Below, one piece after another: positions 35,978 to 47,859 of a stretch of 64,000 nt of DNA. The stretch covers positions 53,326,501 through 53,390,500 of the forward strand of contig CM077593.1 of assembly GCA_039654915.1 (NCBI GenBank), given 5' to 3'. The notes under the pieces are model-generated. The model was not told where the DNA came from. It did not search any database and was given only the letters and a program-made list of their open reading frames with translations. Both the position numbers and the translations under genes were made by a program. The stretch comes from Aquilaria yunnanensis. Taxonomy: Eukaryota > Streptophyta > Magnoliopsida > Malvales > Thymelaeaceae. Numbering within the stretch: the stretch's first letter is position 1; every line of letters starts with the position of its first letter.

Positions 35978-36417
35978 TAAATTTTTTTTAATTAGTTTAA
36001 AATACATTTTTTTGTTTTGTGAAGATTTGATTTAAAATGATATATGTGTGTATATGTGTATGTTTGTAATAAAAAGAAAACTCCATAAAAAAATTGACAA
36101 AATTAAAAAAGTTTGGGGTAAAAATGACAAAATTAAAACGTTTGAGGTAAAAATGACACAATTTAGAATTTTTTGGAAAAATTGACAAATTCTGAAAGTT
36201 CCAGGAGCACTGGGTAATTTTTCGCGTCAACTTTGGGCCAGACTAACGTTTCTGGCCCAAATTAACAGAAAATGACAAAATTGTCAAAATCAGAAGCTTC
36301 TGAAGCTTATCCAGAGTCTGAGAGACGTAAAGGACTGAACCTGTCATTTTACCAAATTAAGAGATAAGTTTGAATTTAATTAATTTTTTATTTTGAACAG
36401 TCCGGCACCCCTTCCCC

Positions 36418-36425
36418 TATAAATA
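36418..36425 (+). promoter_or_regulatory. TATA box of the long solo LTR
   Basis: TATAAATA sits in the context CCTATAAATAGG, about 560 bp into the LTR. The purine-rich sequence AAGAAGAGAGAAAA follows, as at many plant LTR transcript starts. Confidence 0.55.
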
Positions 36426-36596
36426 GGGGTCCAAAATCTGTGAAGAAGAGAGAAAAAAAAAAGAAATCAAGCTTAGAGCTCCGTTTTAAGAAAAGAAAAA
36501 CTTACAGATTAGGTTCCTAGCTCTCCTACCTTTCTCCAGAAAATCCCAAAATTTTGGCCTTTTGACGCTTTGATCATCTTCCTCCTTCCGTTTTCT

Positions 36597-36905
36597 TTCA
36601 CTGACGTCCCCTGCGCGCCCCTGCCGTCACTGCCCGTCGCCGTCGCCGTCGTCCTGCCCGTCTCCGCCGCCATCGTCCCGCCGCCGCTGTTGTCCCGCCA
36701 TCGCCGTCGTCCTGCCGTCCTCACCGCCAGCTAGCCTCCGCCTACCGTCACGCCGTCCGTCCATACCCGCCGTTTTCCCTTTCGCCCTGCCACGTTCACC
36801 TGCGCGCGCCTGCCGTCGCTACCCGTCTCCACCGTCGTCGTCTCGTCACGCCGCCGCCGTGCTGCCGCCATGCCATCGCCGCGCTTGTCGCCCCCCCCCC
36901 CCCCC
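36597..36905. repeat. CCGTCG-rich block and C15 run
   Basis: About 300 bp of degenerate CCGTCG/CCGCCG repeats, almost purine-poor on the plus strand, ends in 15 consecutive C (36891-36905). It is a sharp GC island in an AT-rich LTR. The reverse-strand frame 36509-36724 is a by-product of this composition. Confidence 0.85.
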
Positions 36906-37059
36906 TTCCTCCCTCGCGTGTGCTCTGTTTCACGTTCCCAGCAAATTCAAAATTTGATTTCAAAGGTAAAACCTTGATTTACTCCTTCATCTTTTCAATT
37001 TCTTTCTCTTTGGGCACTAACCTTTTATTTTTTTTTCTTGCAGAATTAATTACTAACCC

Positions 37060-37345
37060 TTTTATCTTCACTTGTTTATTTATTATTGTTATTATTATTA
37101 CTAACCTTTTTTTATTGTTGTTATTAATTAACTTACTTACTAATTCAACTAACCTCACTAAGTTACTAACCTTACTAACCTTTTCTTATTGTTATAATTG
37201 TTACTAACTTACTAACCTTACTAACCTTTTATTATTGTTATAATTGTTACTAACTTACTAACCTTTTATTGTTATTATTGTTATTAACAACTAACTTTAC
37301 TAACTTTGCTAATTTTTATTATTGTTGCTATTATTATTGTGTTAT
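37060..37345. repeat. Degenerate TTACTAACC / TTATTGTTA tandem repeats
   Basis: TTACTAACCTTACTAACC and TTATTATTGTTATAATTG blocks recur several times in imperfect tandem. Confidence 0.75.
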
Positions 37346-39238
37346 TAAAGTGGATGGCCAAAAATCCCCATTTTATTATTATTAATTGTCTATTTTTTTT
37401 TTGTGATTAAATTTATTTCACTTTTAGTTTTTATAAAAAAATAATAATAATAACAAATTATTATCAAAACAAAAATAAAAAAAAAAAAGAAAGAAGAATT
37501 TTATGTGAATAATTATTAAGGCTAATAAAAAATCATTTTTTTAAAAAGCCAATTATCTTTTGTTATTTTCGAATACATGTTTTTATTATTTCTTTAAAGA
37601 TAACAAAAAGTTAACTTTTTATTCCTTTTGTTAAAAATTAATAAAAATCATAATTAAATAATTCTAAAAATACAACAAAAATCAATTCTGTTTATTTTTA
37701 AATATATTTTTAAAGTAATAATTAAAAATTCAAGAAAAATAAGAAAAATAATAAAAAAAATCCAATAAAAAAACTTAAATTAAACTCCATGTCCAATAAA
37801 ATATTTTTTTTAAATAAAGTATATAAATAAATTTTCCTTTATTAAAAATAAAAACTTTGGACTAATATTTTTACTTATCTCTTTATCCAGCAATATATTA
37901 ATTCTTTATTAAAATAATAAAATATAAATTTTTAGTTTCTTTATAAAAAGAATAAAAGAGTAAAAATTTTTTTTGGGTTAATATTTTATTTATTTATCCA
38001 GTAATATTTTACTTATTTCTTTTAAAATAATAAAAAGATATAACTTTTTGTTTCCTTTATTAAACAAAAACAAAAAAAAACTCTTAGTCAAATGATTTCA
38101 AAAAAAAATAAATAAAATAAATAAAAAAGAATTGAATTTCTTTTAAATATTTTAGACTTATTAATTAGATGTATTTTTAGACTTATAAATTAGAAAACTA
38201 TTTAAAAAAAATCTTTTATCAAACAAAAAGAACATAAAAAAAATCATATAAATATCAAAAAATTTTCTTTATTTAAAAAAAAACATACATATAAATCTTT
38301 GATTTCTTTATTAAATAATCACTTTTTTTGGTTAATCTTTTATAAAAAAAATATATATATATAAATTATATAAATATCAAAAACTTTTCTTTATTTTTAA
38401 AATATACATATAAATCTTTGATTTTTTTTATTATTAAATAATCACTTTTTGGTTAATCTTTTATCAAAATAAATTATATAAATATCAAAACTTTACTTTT
38501 ATTTTTAAAATATACACATAAATTTTCAGTTTCCTTATTAAATAATCATTTTTTTCTTAATTCTTTTTTATCAAAAATAAAACAAATAAATATTAAGACT
38601 TTTCTTTTATTTTTCAAATATACATATAAATTTTTGGTTTCATCATTAAACAAATAAAGTTTTGATTACTTTTTGATTCACCTTTTAACAAATAAATATT
38701 AAGACTTTACCTTTATTTTTAAAATACACATATAAATCCTTAGTTTTTTTTTTATTAATTTCTTTTGTTATTCTTTTATCAAATAAATAGAATAAACATA
38801 AATTAAATGTTAATTTTTTTAAACTCTTTAATTTCTTTATCAAATAAACAATCTTAATATTAGATAAATAAATTTATTTATTTTATAAATCAAGTAATTA
38901 TAGATAATCAAAATTTTTCATTAAACAAGAAAATAAAAGGAAAACTAAAAGAAAAGAAAATAAAGAAAAGAAAGAAAAGAAAGTAAAAGAAAAGTAAAAA
39001 CAAGAAAATAAAAAGAAAACTAAAAGAAAAGAATAAAGAAAATAAAGAAATAAAGAAAAGAAGTAAAAATATAAAAAATAAACAAAATAATTTTTTTTTG
39101 GTTAACATTAAAAATCATTGACAAAAATCTAAAAATTTCATAAACAAAAAAGAATTACCATTTAGTAATTAAACTAGTAATTAATTCCATAAAATAATAA
39201 AAATAAAAATTAAATAATTAACTATAAATTAAAATAAT
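37346..39238. other. AT-rich body of the long solo LTR
   Basis: This is very AT-rich DNA with repeated TATAAATCTTTGATTTCTTTATT-type phrases about every 100 bp (38290-38740) and a polypurine AAAAGAAAAG tract (about 38925-39070). No gene is seen. Confidence 0.8.
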
Positions 39239-39440
39239 TTCCATATCCGGATGATCCGGCAGGATCTACGGTTTGGAAAGTATCAACTTTTTAATTAAAT
39301 AAATACAAAGATAAAAATCAATATTTACGATATGGATTAAAATTTCGTCAAATTCCGTGTCCGGGTGACTCGGCAGAGTCCATGGTTCGGAATTAAAAAC
39401 TTCCGTGTCCGGGTGACTCGGCAGAGTCCATGGTTCGGAA
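39239..39440. repeat. Three copies of a 40-bp repeat
   Basis: Copies lie at 39353-39392 and 39401-39440, identical, starting TTCCGTGTCCGGGTGACTCG and ending GGTTCGGAA. A diverged copy is at 39239-39278. They lie about 270-470 bp before the LTR end. Confidence 0.92.
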
Positions 39441-39780
39441 ATATCAAAATTTATACAAATTAATTACCAAAAATCCATATAATAATTCAGTTAAAATTTC
39501 TAATTTCGAAAATTAACTGAAGTTGTTTAAAAGCAAAGGAAAACAAAATTAAAATCAACTAAGGTGCCAATTTTGGGCGCTATAACAAAGTTGTTCTAGC
39601 GTAACCGTACTCCCGAACCCCCGAACTCTCGCAGACCAATTTTAAGGTATCCAATCGACCTAGGTAAACCGATTGGTGGCGACTCCCGAAAAACCGACGT
39701 TGCCACACTAGATGTTACCCTAATGTTTATCCAAGGCTCATGAGGAATTTGGAGGACCAAATTCCCTAAGGAGGGGAGGT

Positions 39781-41449
39781 TGTCATAACCACTATTTTTG
39801 TGGAAAACTTGAGTACCTTGGAGTGAAAGAAAAGAGCCCAAGCATAAATGTGAGAAAGGTACTTGGTGGGCTTTGGAGACACATGGAGGATTATCAAAGG
39901 TAGGCTTACCCGAGAGCCTACTTGTGCACGTTTAAAGGCTTAAAGGTTTAGTGAAAGAAACTAAAGTGTGAGGACATAATTGCATGTGTATTCGGGTGAC
40001 TAATATGAGGGAATCTTTTAATGGGGGATTTCATGGCACCATTCAAAAAAGTGACATTGCCGAGAAAGGCATTTTGCCCATTTTTGCCCCATGTGGCACT
40101 TAACTAGATTTGCATGCTTCCGTTTACTGAAAATTCTTTATTTCTAGGTCAAAGCTCCTAATTTAAGGTAACTGTATTCTTGGCCTGGGGAGGCTCAGGT
40201 TTTCCCGATTGGTGATGAATTAGAGATGAAATTGAAGATTCAAGGTTAATCAAGTGCAATTCAGCCTTATGCAATCTTCGAGTTGCATTGCCAAGCTTGG
40301 ATTCTTGCATTTGGAAGCCTGGCTGAGAGCTAAGGGCAATGGTTAGGTAAGGGATACATTATACTCTTCTTGAATTGGTTAAATTCCATGTTATTGAAGA
40401 GTATTAAGCATGTAAGGGATAGTCATGGAACTATTTAAACTTGGTTTACTGTAAGGGCTTTGGATTGCTTTCGGGTGTATGTGTAGTATGCTAGCTAGCT
40501 ACATTAATGGCAAGTACTAAAGCTCACTCATGAGTCGGCCAACTCATGTGTGAACTTGGAGCTCTATGCGATAAATTTTAATTAACAAAATTAAGAAATG
40601 AATCCGTGTATGGTGTACATGGTAGTGGTAATCTTGGTCGAGACCAATGGAAATGTAGAGTGTGTGTGAGTTGCATGCTTTGATGATTGTTTGTGCTTGT
40701 TAACCCCTATTAGCTAGATGGTTGTCATATTATCTTGCATACTTGTGTTTTCTTTGTCTTTGTGTTTCTTTTGTAGGTTGGAGCATTGCTTAAGGATGTT
40801 AAGCTTTCGGGCTTAACTAAATAAGCTTGTAAAAGCTGTATATGTTCCCTTGCTGAGTTATACATACAACTCATGCCTTGTGTTTATATTTTTTTAGGAA
40901 AGGATATTGAGGTTTAAGTTGCTTATGGGCCAAGACTTGAGTATTAGAATACCTTAGAGGTATGAATACTAGCTTGGTATAATGGCTCAATAAGTAGTAG
41001 TACAAGTCAATATGAATGTGTAAGCTCATATGGGTATGCTGCTTGTAGGTTGTTTTTAGTTGTGGGACAAGTCTAGTTTGTGGTATGGATATGTGCTCAT
41101 TGGCTTATGTAATGTGGCTTGCACTTATGACCATGGGTCTAGTGGTGGGGCTTTTACTTCAAACCATTGTGCTAATGTATGTTATATTGGGAGCTTTCAG
41201 CTATTTGTAGTGCCATGCATGTATGAACCTCTCCTGTTTATTTGTTTAGGTTTTGGAATGCTCTTAGCCATATTGCCAAGTTTATGTATATTTGGGTATG
41301 TGTGGGAGGCATGGATGCCTTGGAGAAGAGATGTTATTTATGTATCTATTAAGTGTATAACTCTATGTTGGATGCTTGGTAATGAAGTTTTCTTGTGATC
41401 ACTTGAATAGCTATGTTGGCTTGTTAATCTCTTTGGAATGTACTTAAGC
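39781..41449 (+). repeat. GypsyC 3' LTR (left part)
   Basis: It begins TGTCATAACC directly after the polypurine tract AAGGAGGGGAGG. It contains a hairpin with stem GAGTT/AACTC (40855-40872) flanked by CTTGCT and ATGCC, in the same place as the Tekay LTR hairpin. A copia solo LTR interrupts it at 41450. The continuation starts at 42872 but its end was not identified. The open frame 41060-41398 has no recognisable content. Confidence 0.75.
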
Positions 41450-42866
41450 TGTTAGTGTTGTCCCCAAAAAAGGCAATCATGAGATGATTGTATTTTTGCA
41501 CATTGAGTCATGATATTTTATTGAGGCATTAATCCAGCAATTTTGTTTGTTGTTTTGTTTCTGCGTAACGTAATAAACATAATTGTAACCCTAGAATAAT
41601 TATATTCTTAAAAGTCCCTAGTCTAGTATTATTGTGGAGCGGGTTGCAATAATACATAATGACTAGCATATGTGGAGACTAATATGAGATATGTAGTCTA
41701 CATATGGGTACAAGTTGGAGAACTTGTGTACTGGACCGACCCACCATGAGAACACTTCATGGATCGTTATATGAGTGTCATAAGTGATTCTCATAGTGAT
41801 CATGGTATATGTAGTCCTTCTACCTAAGATCATCAAGGTTCCCTACATGTGAGTCACATAATTTGATACTTTCCTTTGTTGCTCGTAACTGAGTGAACTT
41901 GAAGGAGGTCATTGGGTATGTCACATATCATGCGGCGGGATTTGTATGATCAAGATGGGATTTGTCCCTCCTATGTAACGGGAGTGATATCTTTGGGACC
42001 CTTGATAGAGTGAGACTTAGAAAATGCATGGCCATGCTCCGATGAGTTGATATATGATATCAATGTCGTCAGTTTAAGTTGGTCTACTCGGTAATCAAGA
42101 AACCAAAGATTGGGCTATACGAGAGTGACACATTCCATGTCTCGTGCTTAGTCTTGATATCTTGGACAAAGGGACAATGACATATATCGGTGATGATCAT
42201 AAAGGTTTAGTCGATTCACCGACAATCTTGTCACTTGGGTAGCAATGATGTGTTGCTAGACACCGCTCATTGCTTAGGATCATAAATGTGATTTATGATC
42301 ATTGCCAACATGGCAATAGCCTATTGGGTCGCATACATAGAGCTATTTGGATCATTAGAGTGCATGGGCTAATTATTTGGGTTATGGTTTCGCTTTAATT
42401 TCGTATTAATAATGGGCCAAGGAGTTGAGCCATTATTAAGCCCGAAATTAAATCCTAATTGGATTAGGGCTTTGAAACCCGTTAGGCCTGGAAGTTGAGT
42501 CTCACTATAAATACAACTTTTAAGTGAGAAATTCGTAGGTCTCCTTGCCCTAGCCTCCCAAAAGGACAGCTGCACTCTTCTCTTGCAATTCCTTAGAGGA
42601 CTCAAGCTAGCACTGCGAGCGCAAGAGAAACGCATCTGCCAGGATGTGGTGGAAGCGTGGTGATCCCAAGAGGCTCGTGTGGATACCGTAGAAAGCCTGA
42701 ACATGTCAACTGTTCAGGTTTTGTGATTCGACTCTACAGTTGAGTGAGAGATCTCAACCGAAAATTAGGTATGAAATTTTTGAACACCCGGTTTACCCCG
42801 TTTCACTTGGATCCTGGAGGGTTTCGGTTAAATTCCGCTGCCCTGTTTGGCTCCCGAAACCCAACA
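41450..42866 (+). mobile_element. Solo copia LTR
   Basis: It is 1417 bp from TGTTAGTG to CCCAACA with a perfect TAAGC duplication (41445-41449 and 42867-42871). It is in the same orientation as Copia2 and belongs to the same family. No internal sequence is present. Confidence 0.94.
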
Positions 42867-42871
42867 TAAGC

Positions 42872-43851
42872 ATATGCATGGAAGTTTTTGTTTTCAAAAT
42901 AATTGTGAATGGGTATCTTGGTAGCCATGCATGATTGTATGCACACTATAAAAGCACAAGAGCACAAGCATTAATGAATAAGCGTGAGTGAATTACGCCT
43001 TGGTGTGTGAAATTTATTTTGCATTAAGGCAGGTAAGCTTCCTGAGGTACACACCCTAGTGCCCTGGCATGTGTCCTAGTGTACTACGGATAGTGCCCAA
43101 CAGGCACCCTGGTAGGCACCCTTGGCTAGTGATAGAGACACTCAAGACACACACATAGTGCACTAGGTCTAGTGCCCAGGCAGGTGCCCAAATACTAACA
43201 ATAGGTGCCTAAGGAGACACATTCAAGACACATGTAGTAAGTGTCCTAGTAGGTGCCCTAAGGGGCACCTGGCACTAGCAATAGGTGCCTAGGAACGCCA
43301 TAAGGGTACACCTAATGCACAAACCACACTAGTGCCTAGAATAGCACCAATGCTATTCCTGTGGCTAGCGATAGAGCGCAGGGGCTAGGGACGGTGTGGC
43401 GCGTGATAGCTGAGGCACCATTCTAGATGCCTACGTGCCAAATAACTCATTCCTGGGTTGTTCCCTTGAGCCGTAGGTGTCAACTGAGGCCTAGGCACTA
43501 GGATGCTCATTTTAAGACAACTTCAAATTAATTATGGCGCCACAAAGCGAAGCTACCACTACAGCGCCATAGTTGCCGACCAAAGATGCTATTTTTGCTT
43601 CGTACCTATTTCCTAAACATCCTAGACATGTTACTAAGGGTGATTCAAGACTTAAAGTAGAAATGGAATAAAGATCATGGGGCAAATGGATCAAGTAAAG
43701 CAAGGAGAAGATTGTGTGTGCATAATTGAACTATGCGTGTCTCTAAGAGTATTTTGGTGCCCTAGTTAAGGCTTGTAGTCATCCCTAAGGTAGTTTAAAT
43801 GTATTTATAGTGAGTGACCAAGTAGTTTAAGCAAGGAGCAAAGTGAACTAG
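42872..43851. repeat. Rest of GypsyC LTR plus GGTGCC-rich unclassified repeat
   Basis: The first part continues the LTR interrupted at 41450. From about 43060 to 43500 the motifs AGGTGCC, GGCACC, AGTGCC and TAGGCAC recur many times without a regular period, with GGCGCC at 43535. A similar cluster is seen near 7040-7110 in the old inverted LTR. No gene is seen. Confidence 0.5.
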
Positions 43852-45555
43852 TGTTACCACCTTCATAAAATGAGAAAATTACTACATAGGGGCCTAAACT
43901 TGTATGCTTTAATTTTCAACATAGTGTATGAATTTTAAGGTGTAAAGTATTCAATATACACTCCCCTAAGTGGCACAAACAATGATAATTTGGTCCTTAA
44001 GAAATCATTGGCATATTGTCTAATTTTCAAGTAACCTATGGACTAAATTGAAAGGTTACAAAAGTAGGGAACTTAATTGCACAAATTTCCAAAGATGGCT
44101 ATGGAAAGTACATGGATGAAATTGTGAGGAAAAGACGTGGATGGAATTATGTAGAAAGGACATGGATGGAATTAAGGATACTCTTGGGGACCAAAGTGCT
44201 TAAGGAGGCAAAGTTAGTCATTCAATGCTTAAGGACACTTATGGGCTTAAGTGTCCCAAAATTTTTTGAAGGTAAAAATGACCCTTCACCAAGGTTAAAA
44301 TAGATCAAAAACTATCATTTTCCCATCCCAAAATGGGTGGTAAAAACGTTGTCCAAGTGTGGCCTAAAGTTTGCAAAATTTTGCAAACACGCCATTACTA
44401 ATGACCAAGAAAGAAATAAAGTTAGAAAAAAAATCATTTTCTCCCCATTTTTTTCCAAACATTTGACCTCCACCTATGAGGATCCTTCCTTGAACTCCTC
44501 CACATCCCTCCATAGCCACCTTACTGCAAACAATCAGGAGAAGGCAAGAGAAGACAACCAAAGGATCAAAGAAGACCATAAACCTTAGTTTTCAAGTTTA
44601 TCTAAGGTTTATTGGATTTCCAGCAAAAGGTAAGGAGTTCTCTTGATCTCATGGGATGTGTACTATATTTGCAAGAATCCATAGAGCTAGGGCAAAGTTT
44701 GGGAGAAATCCATGAGTATGATGAACCAAGCTTAGTTAGGGGAGTGCACGTAGTGAAGGTTTTGTGACCTAGTGTGAAGTGCACAGTGACGGTAGAGAAT
44801 TTAAGGGTTTCTAGAGCCTAAAGTTAGTACTAACTAGTGTTAAAACTCTCCTAAGGGCAAGCTTATGCTTGAAGAGGGCTTCCATAGTGGTCTACTTATG
44901 TTTATTACATGTTTTATGGACTAACCAATGAATGTTGTTGCTGCCGCATACATGTAATTGTTGTCTATGTTTGATTGTTACATTTGGATGCTCTATATTG
45001 GATATTTTCATCGTGTTTTCTTGTGTTTTAGTGTCTTTAGATGTAGGTGATTGCTAAAGGTTACATTACCTTAGTGTTAAAGTGTTCTCCTTACTAAGTT
45101 TCGCCACGAAACTTACCTCCCTTCAAATTTGCTCATTTTAGGTCCAACAGAAAGATCACATTCAAACTGACCATTGTTGTTTGATTTTTGATCCAAAATT
45201 TTGAGTACATGAACCTTTATGTATATAGTTATGATCTAGAAAGTTTCATGATTTTATGAGCACATTTGATATTTTTATTTATGGTGCTTATTGCATTACG
45301 TATCAGTTGTCCAGCATCCTGTTTTGGAGTGCATTGTGTCTCATGCATCCCTTGTGACTTGGGTGCATGTCTTTAGCTAAGTTAAGACTATGATGTAGTG
45401 CATTGATTCATGTACATGTAAGACATGTAAAGTTGGAACAAGTATGTCAACATTTGAGGATGGTTTTGCTATGTATGTGACAGTGGTGCATAAGTTGTCT
45501 AAGTGTGAATGATGGGCTGCTTGTTTGTAAATTCTATTTTGACCCCATAAAGTTG
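43852..45555 (+). repeat. LTR-like repeat, family X (cut by Tat2)
   Basis: It begins TGTTACCACC, as does 63503. It contains an 8-bp stem hairpin AAGTTTCG-CCA-CGAAACTT (45096-45114) flanked by CTTACT and ACCTCCC. It stops at AAAGTTG where Tat2 begins. In the inverted copy at 61375-63502 the sequence continues past this point (AAAGTTGTTAAAATGAAG on the minus strand near 62065), so Tat2 inserted into this repeat. No coding region is linked to it in the window, so LTR status is an inference from TG start, copy number and hairpin. Confidence 0.6.
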
Positions 45556-47707
45556 TGATAGCCAAAGGGCTATCACCCTCAAGACCTCCTAATCTACTAT
45601 CTTGGCACTACCCTCAAAAGGGCCTTAGCCCCCAACCTCATGGGATTCTCCGTATCACCCCGGGAAAGTAACATGACCAACTTTTGGAAAAAGGTGTCCA
45701 CACCACCCTCGGATTAGGAAACTACCAGCCTTGGAAAAGTAGATCCACCATCCTTGATAAAGGACATAGTCTCCGGAAGATGGTCCACTTTCCCGAAGGG
45801 TCATCCCCAGTAGCCCTCAAGGATAAATCTCTACTCAAAGGGTTCTCACATGATGGGTTTCGGGAGCCAAACAGCGCAGCGGAATTTAACCGAAACCGTC
45901 CAGGATCCAAGTGAAACAGGGTAAATCGGGTGTTCCAAAATTTTCATACCTAATTTTAGGTTGAGATCTCTCACTCAACTGTAGAGTCGAATCACAGAAC
46001 CTGAACAGTTGACGTGTTCAGGCTCTCTATGGTATCCACACGAGCCTCTCGGGATCACCACGCTTCCACCACGTCCCAGCAGATGCGTTTCTCTTGCGCT
46101 AGCAGTGCGAGCTTGCGTCCTCCAAGGAATTGCAAGAGAAGAGTGCGGCTGTCCTTTTCGGAGGCTAGGGCAAGGAGACCTGTGAATTTCTCACTAGAAG
46201 TTGTATTTATAGTGAGACCAACTTCCAGGCCTAATAGGTTTCAAAGCCCTAATCCAATTAGGCTTTAATTTCGGGCTTAATAATGGCTCAACTATTGGGC
46301 CCATTATTAATATGAAATTATTGTGAAACCAAAACCCAAATTATTAGCCCACGTACTCTAATGATCCAAATAGCTCTATGTGTGCAACCCAATAGGCTCT
46401 TACCACGTTGACAATGATAATAAATCACATTTATGATCATAAGCAATGAGCGATGTCTAGCAACACATCATTGCTACCCAAGTAACAAGATTGTCGATGA
46501 TTCGACGAAACCTTAATGATCATCACCGATATATGCCGTTGTCCCTTTGTCCAAGATATCAAGACTAAGCACGAGACATGGAATGTGTCACTCTCGTATA
46601 GCCCAATCTTTGGTTTCTTGATTACCGAGTAGACCAACTTAAACTGATGACATTGATATCGTATATCAACTCATCCGAGCATGGCCATGCATTTTTCTAA
46701 GTCTTACTCTATCAAGGGGCCTGAAGATATCACTCCCGTTACATAGGAGGGACAAATCCCATCTTGATCATACAAATCCCTCCACATGATATGTGACATA
46801 CCTAATGACCGCCTTCAAGTTCACTCAGTTACGAGCAACAAAGGAAAGTATCAAAGTATGTGACTCACATGTAGGGAACCTTGATGATCTTAGGTCGAAG
46901 GACTACATATACCATGATCATTATGAGAATCACTTATGACACTCATATAATGATCCATATAGTGTTCTCATGGTAGGTCGGTCCAGTACACAAGTTCTCC
47001 AACTTATACCCATATGTAGACTACATATCTCATATTAGTCTCCACATATGCTAGTCGTTATGTATTATTGCATCCTGCTCCACAATAATACTATACCAGG
47101 GACATTTAAGAATATCATTATTCTAAGGTTACAATTATGTTTGTTAAGTTACGCAGAAACAAAACAGCAAACATAATTGCTGGATTAATGCCTTAATAAA
47201 ATATCATGACTCAATGTGAAAAAAATACAATCATCTCATGATTGGCTTTTGGGCACAACACTAACATCACATCCCCAAAGGGGTCTCACGGAGAAATGAA
47301 AAAAATAGTTAAGGAGCCTCTAACAAAGAGACCTCGCACACGCCTCTACCCTCTGGCTAGAATAACCTACGGCCTGCTGGAGATACCTACCTTTGAAGGT
47401 ATGGACCAGATCTAGCCAAACACGTCTCTTGAACTGGATAGGCTGTGTAAAATAGCCTCCTCCCTTTACCCTCCTACAAATACTTAGGAGGGCCCTTGGT
47501 AAGAACAACGAGACTCTCTTCTTTATACTCTACACTCTTAAACAATTTCTCTCCTGTACACTAACTTGGGCGTTGGAGGCTCCTCCCCCAGAAACAAACT
47601 TTAGGGAGCTCCTAACCCTCATTCTTCAAAGTCTTATAGATATCTTCTCATTGGAAGTCCTCCATTTAGGCCAACATGTCATACAATAAGGATGCCGCCG
47701 AGCATCA
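45556..47707 (+). repeat. Tat2 5' LTR, split by a copia solo LTR
   Basis: It starts with the perfect palindrome TGATAGCC-AAAG-GGCTATCA (45556-45575) and ends GAGCATCA before TTTGGCGTCATCTATGGGA, a degraded primer site. Without the insertion it is about 731 bp, against 864 for Tat1. Confidence 0.75.
45851..47266 (-). mobile_element. Solo copia LTR inside Tat2 LTR
   Basis: It is 1416 bp. The plus strand begins TGATGGGTTTCGGG and ends CACTAACA, with a perfect TCACA duplication (45846-45850 and 47267-47271). It shares the TGATGGG variant end with the solo LTR at 2475, so these two may descend from a sub-branch of the family. Confidence 0.94.
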
Positions 47708-47859
47708 TTTGGCGTCATCTATGGGACCCCATTCCCAGGTCGCTATTGTTGAGACCCGACATTCAAAGGACAAGGGACTCTTGAGGTCCTAGTTTGCATC
47801 GAAAGCTTAAGTAGCAACTGAACAACCTGTAGTGGAGACTTCCCTGCTTAAGGACGAGC

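Larger units (their letters stand above)
35856..39707 (+). mobile_element. Solo LTR of a long-LTR (Ogre/Tat-like) retrotransposon
   Basis: A 3852-bp block begins TGTTGAGACCC and ends GTTGCCACA, flanked by a perfect CTAGA duplication (35851-35855 and 39708-39712). Joining the flanks restores the GypsyC pol frame. It has a TATA box (36418-36425), no coding region, a GC-rich pyrimidine block, then about 2.3 kb of extremely AT-rich sequence. Near the end GATTGGTGGCGACTCCC resembles the LTR end/primer region of Ogre-type plant elements. Assignment to Ogre/Tat is inferred from the length and this motif. The plus orientation is inferred from the TATA box and end motif. Confidence 0.82.
34774..39780 (+). 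pseudogene. GypsyC: chromovirus integrase and chromodomain remnant, split by a solo LTR
   Basis: Coding fragments occupy 34774-35855 and 39713-39780. They read VEHQKPGG, then MPLTRRKQNAIWVIVDRLTK, SDKDPRFVFRF and LAYHPQTNGK. The tail reads ILAKDTRKLRSRWISMIKVQ and EETTWEVEEEITRC, and continues across the insertion as YPNVYPRLMRNLEDQIP. This is the end of a Ty3/gypsy chromovirus pol related to the Tekay elements but a different family. Many stops and frameshifts occur, and the third catalytic acidic position of integrase (SER context) is changed to a lysine-rich KTKIT. TAA precedes the polypurine tract AAGGAGGGGAGG, so this family stops before its LTR. Confidence 0.85.

Noticed and set aside
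36509..36724. Minus-strand frame rich in R, T, A, G
   Set aside because: Arises from the CCGTCG repeat block; no coding evidence.
38908..39108. Minus-strand frame of F, L and S residues
   Set aside because: Product of an AAAAG purine tract in the long solo LTR; low complexity.
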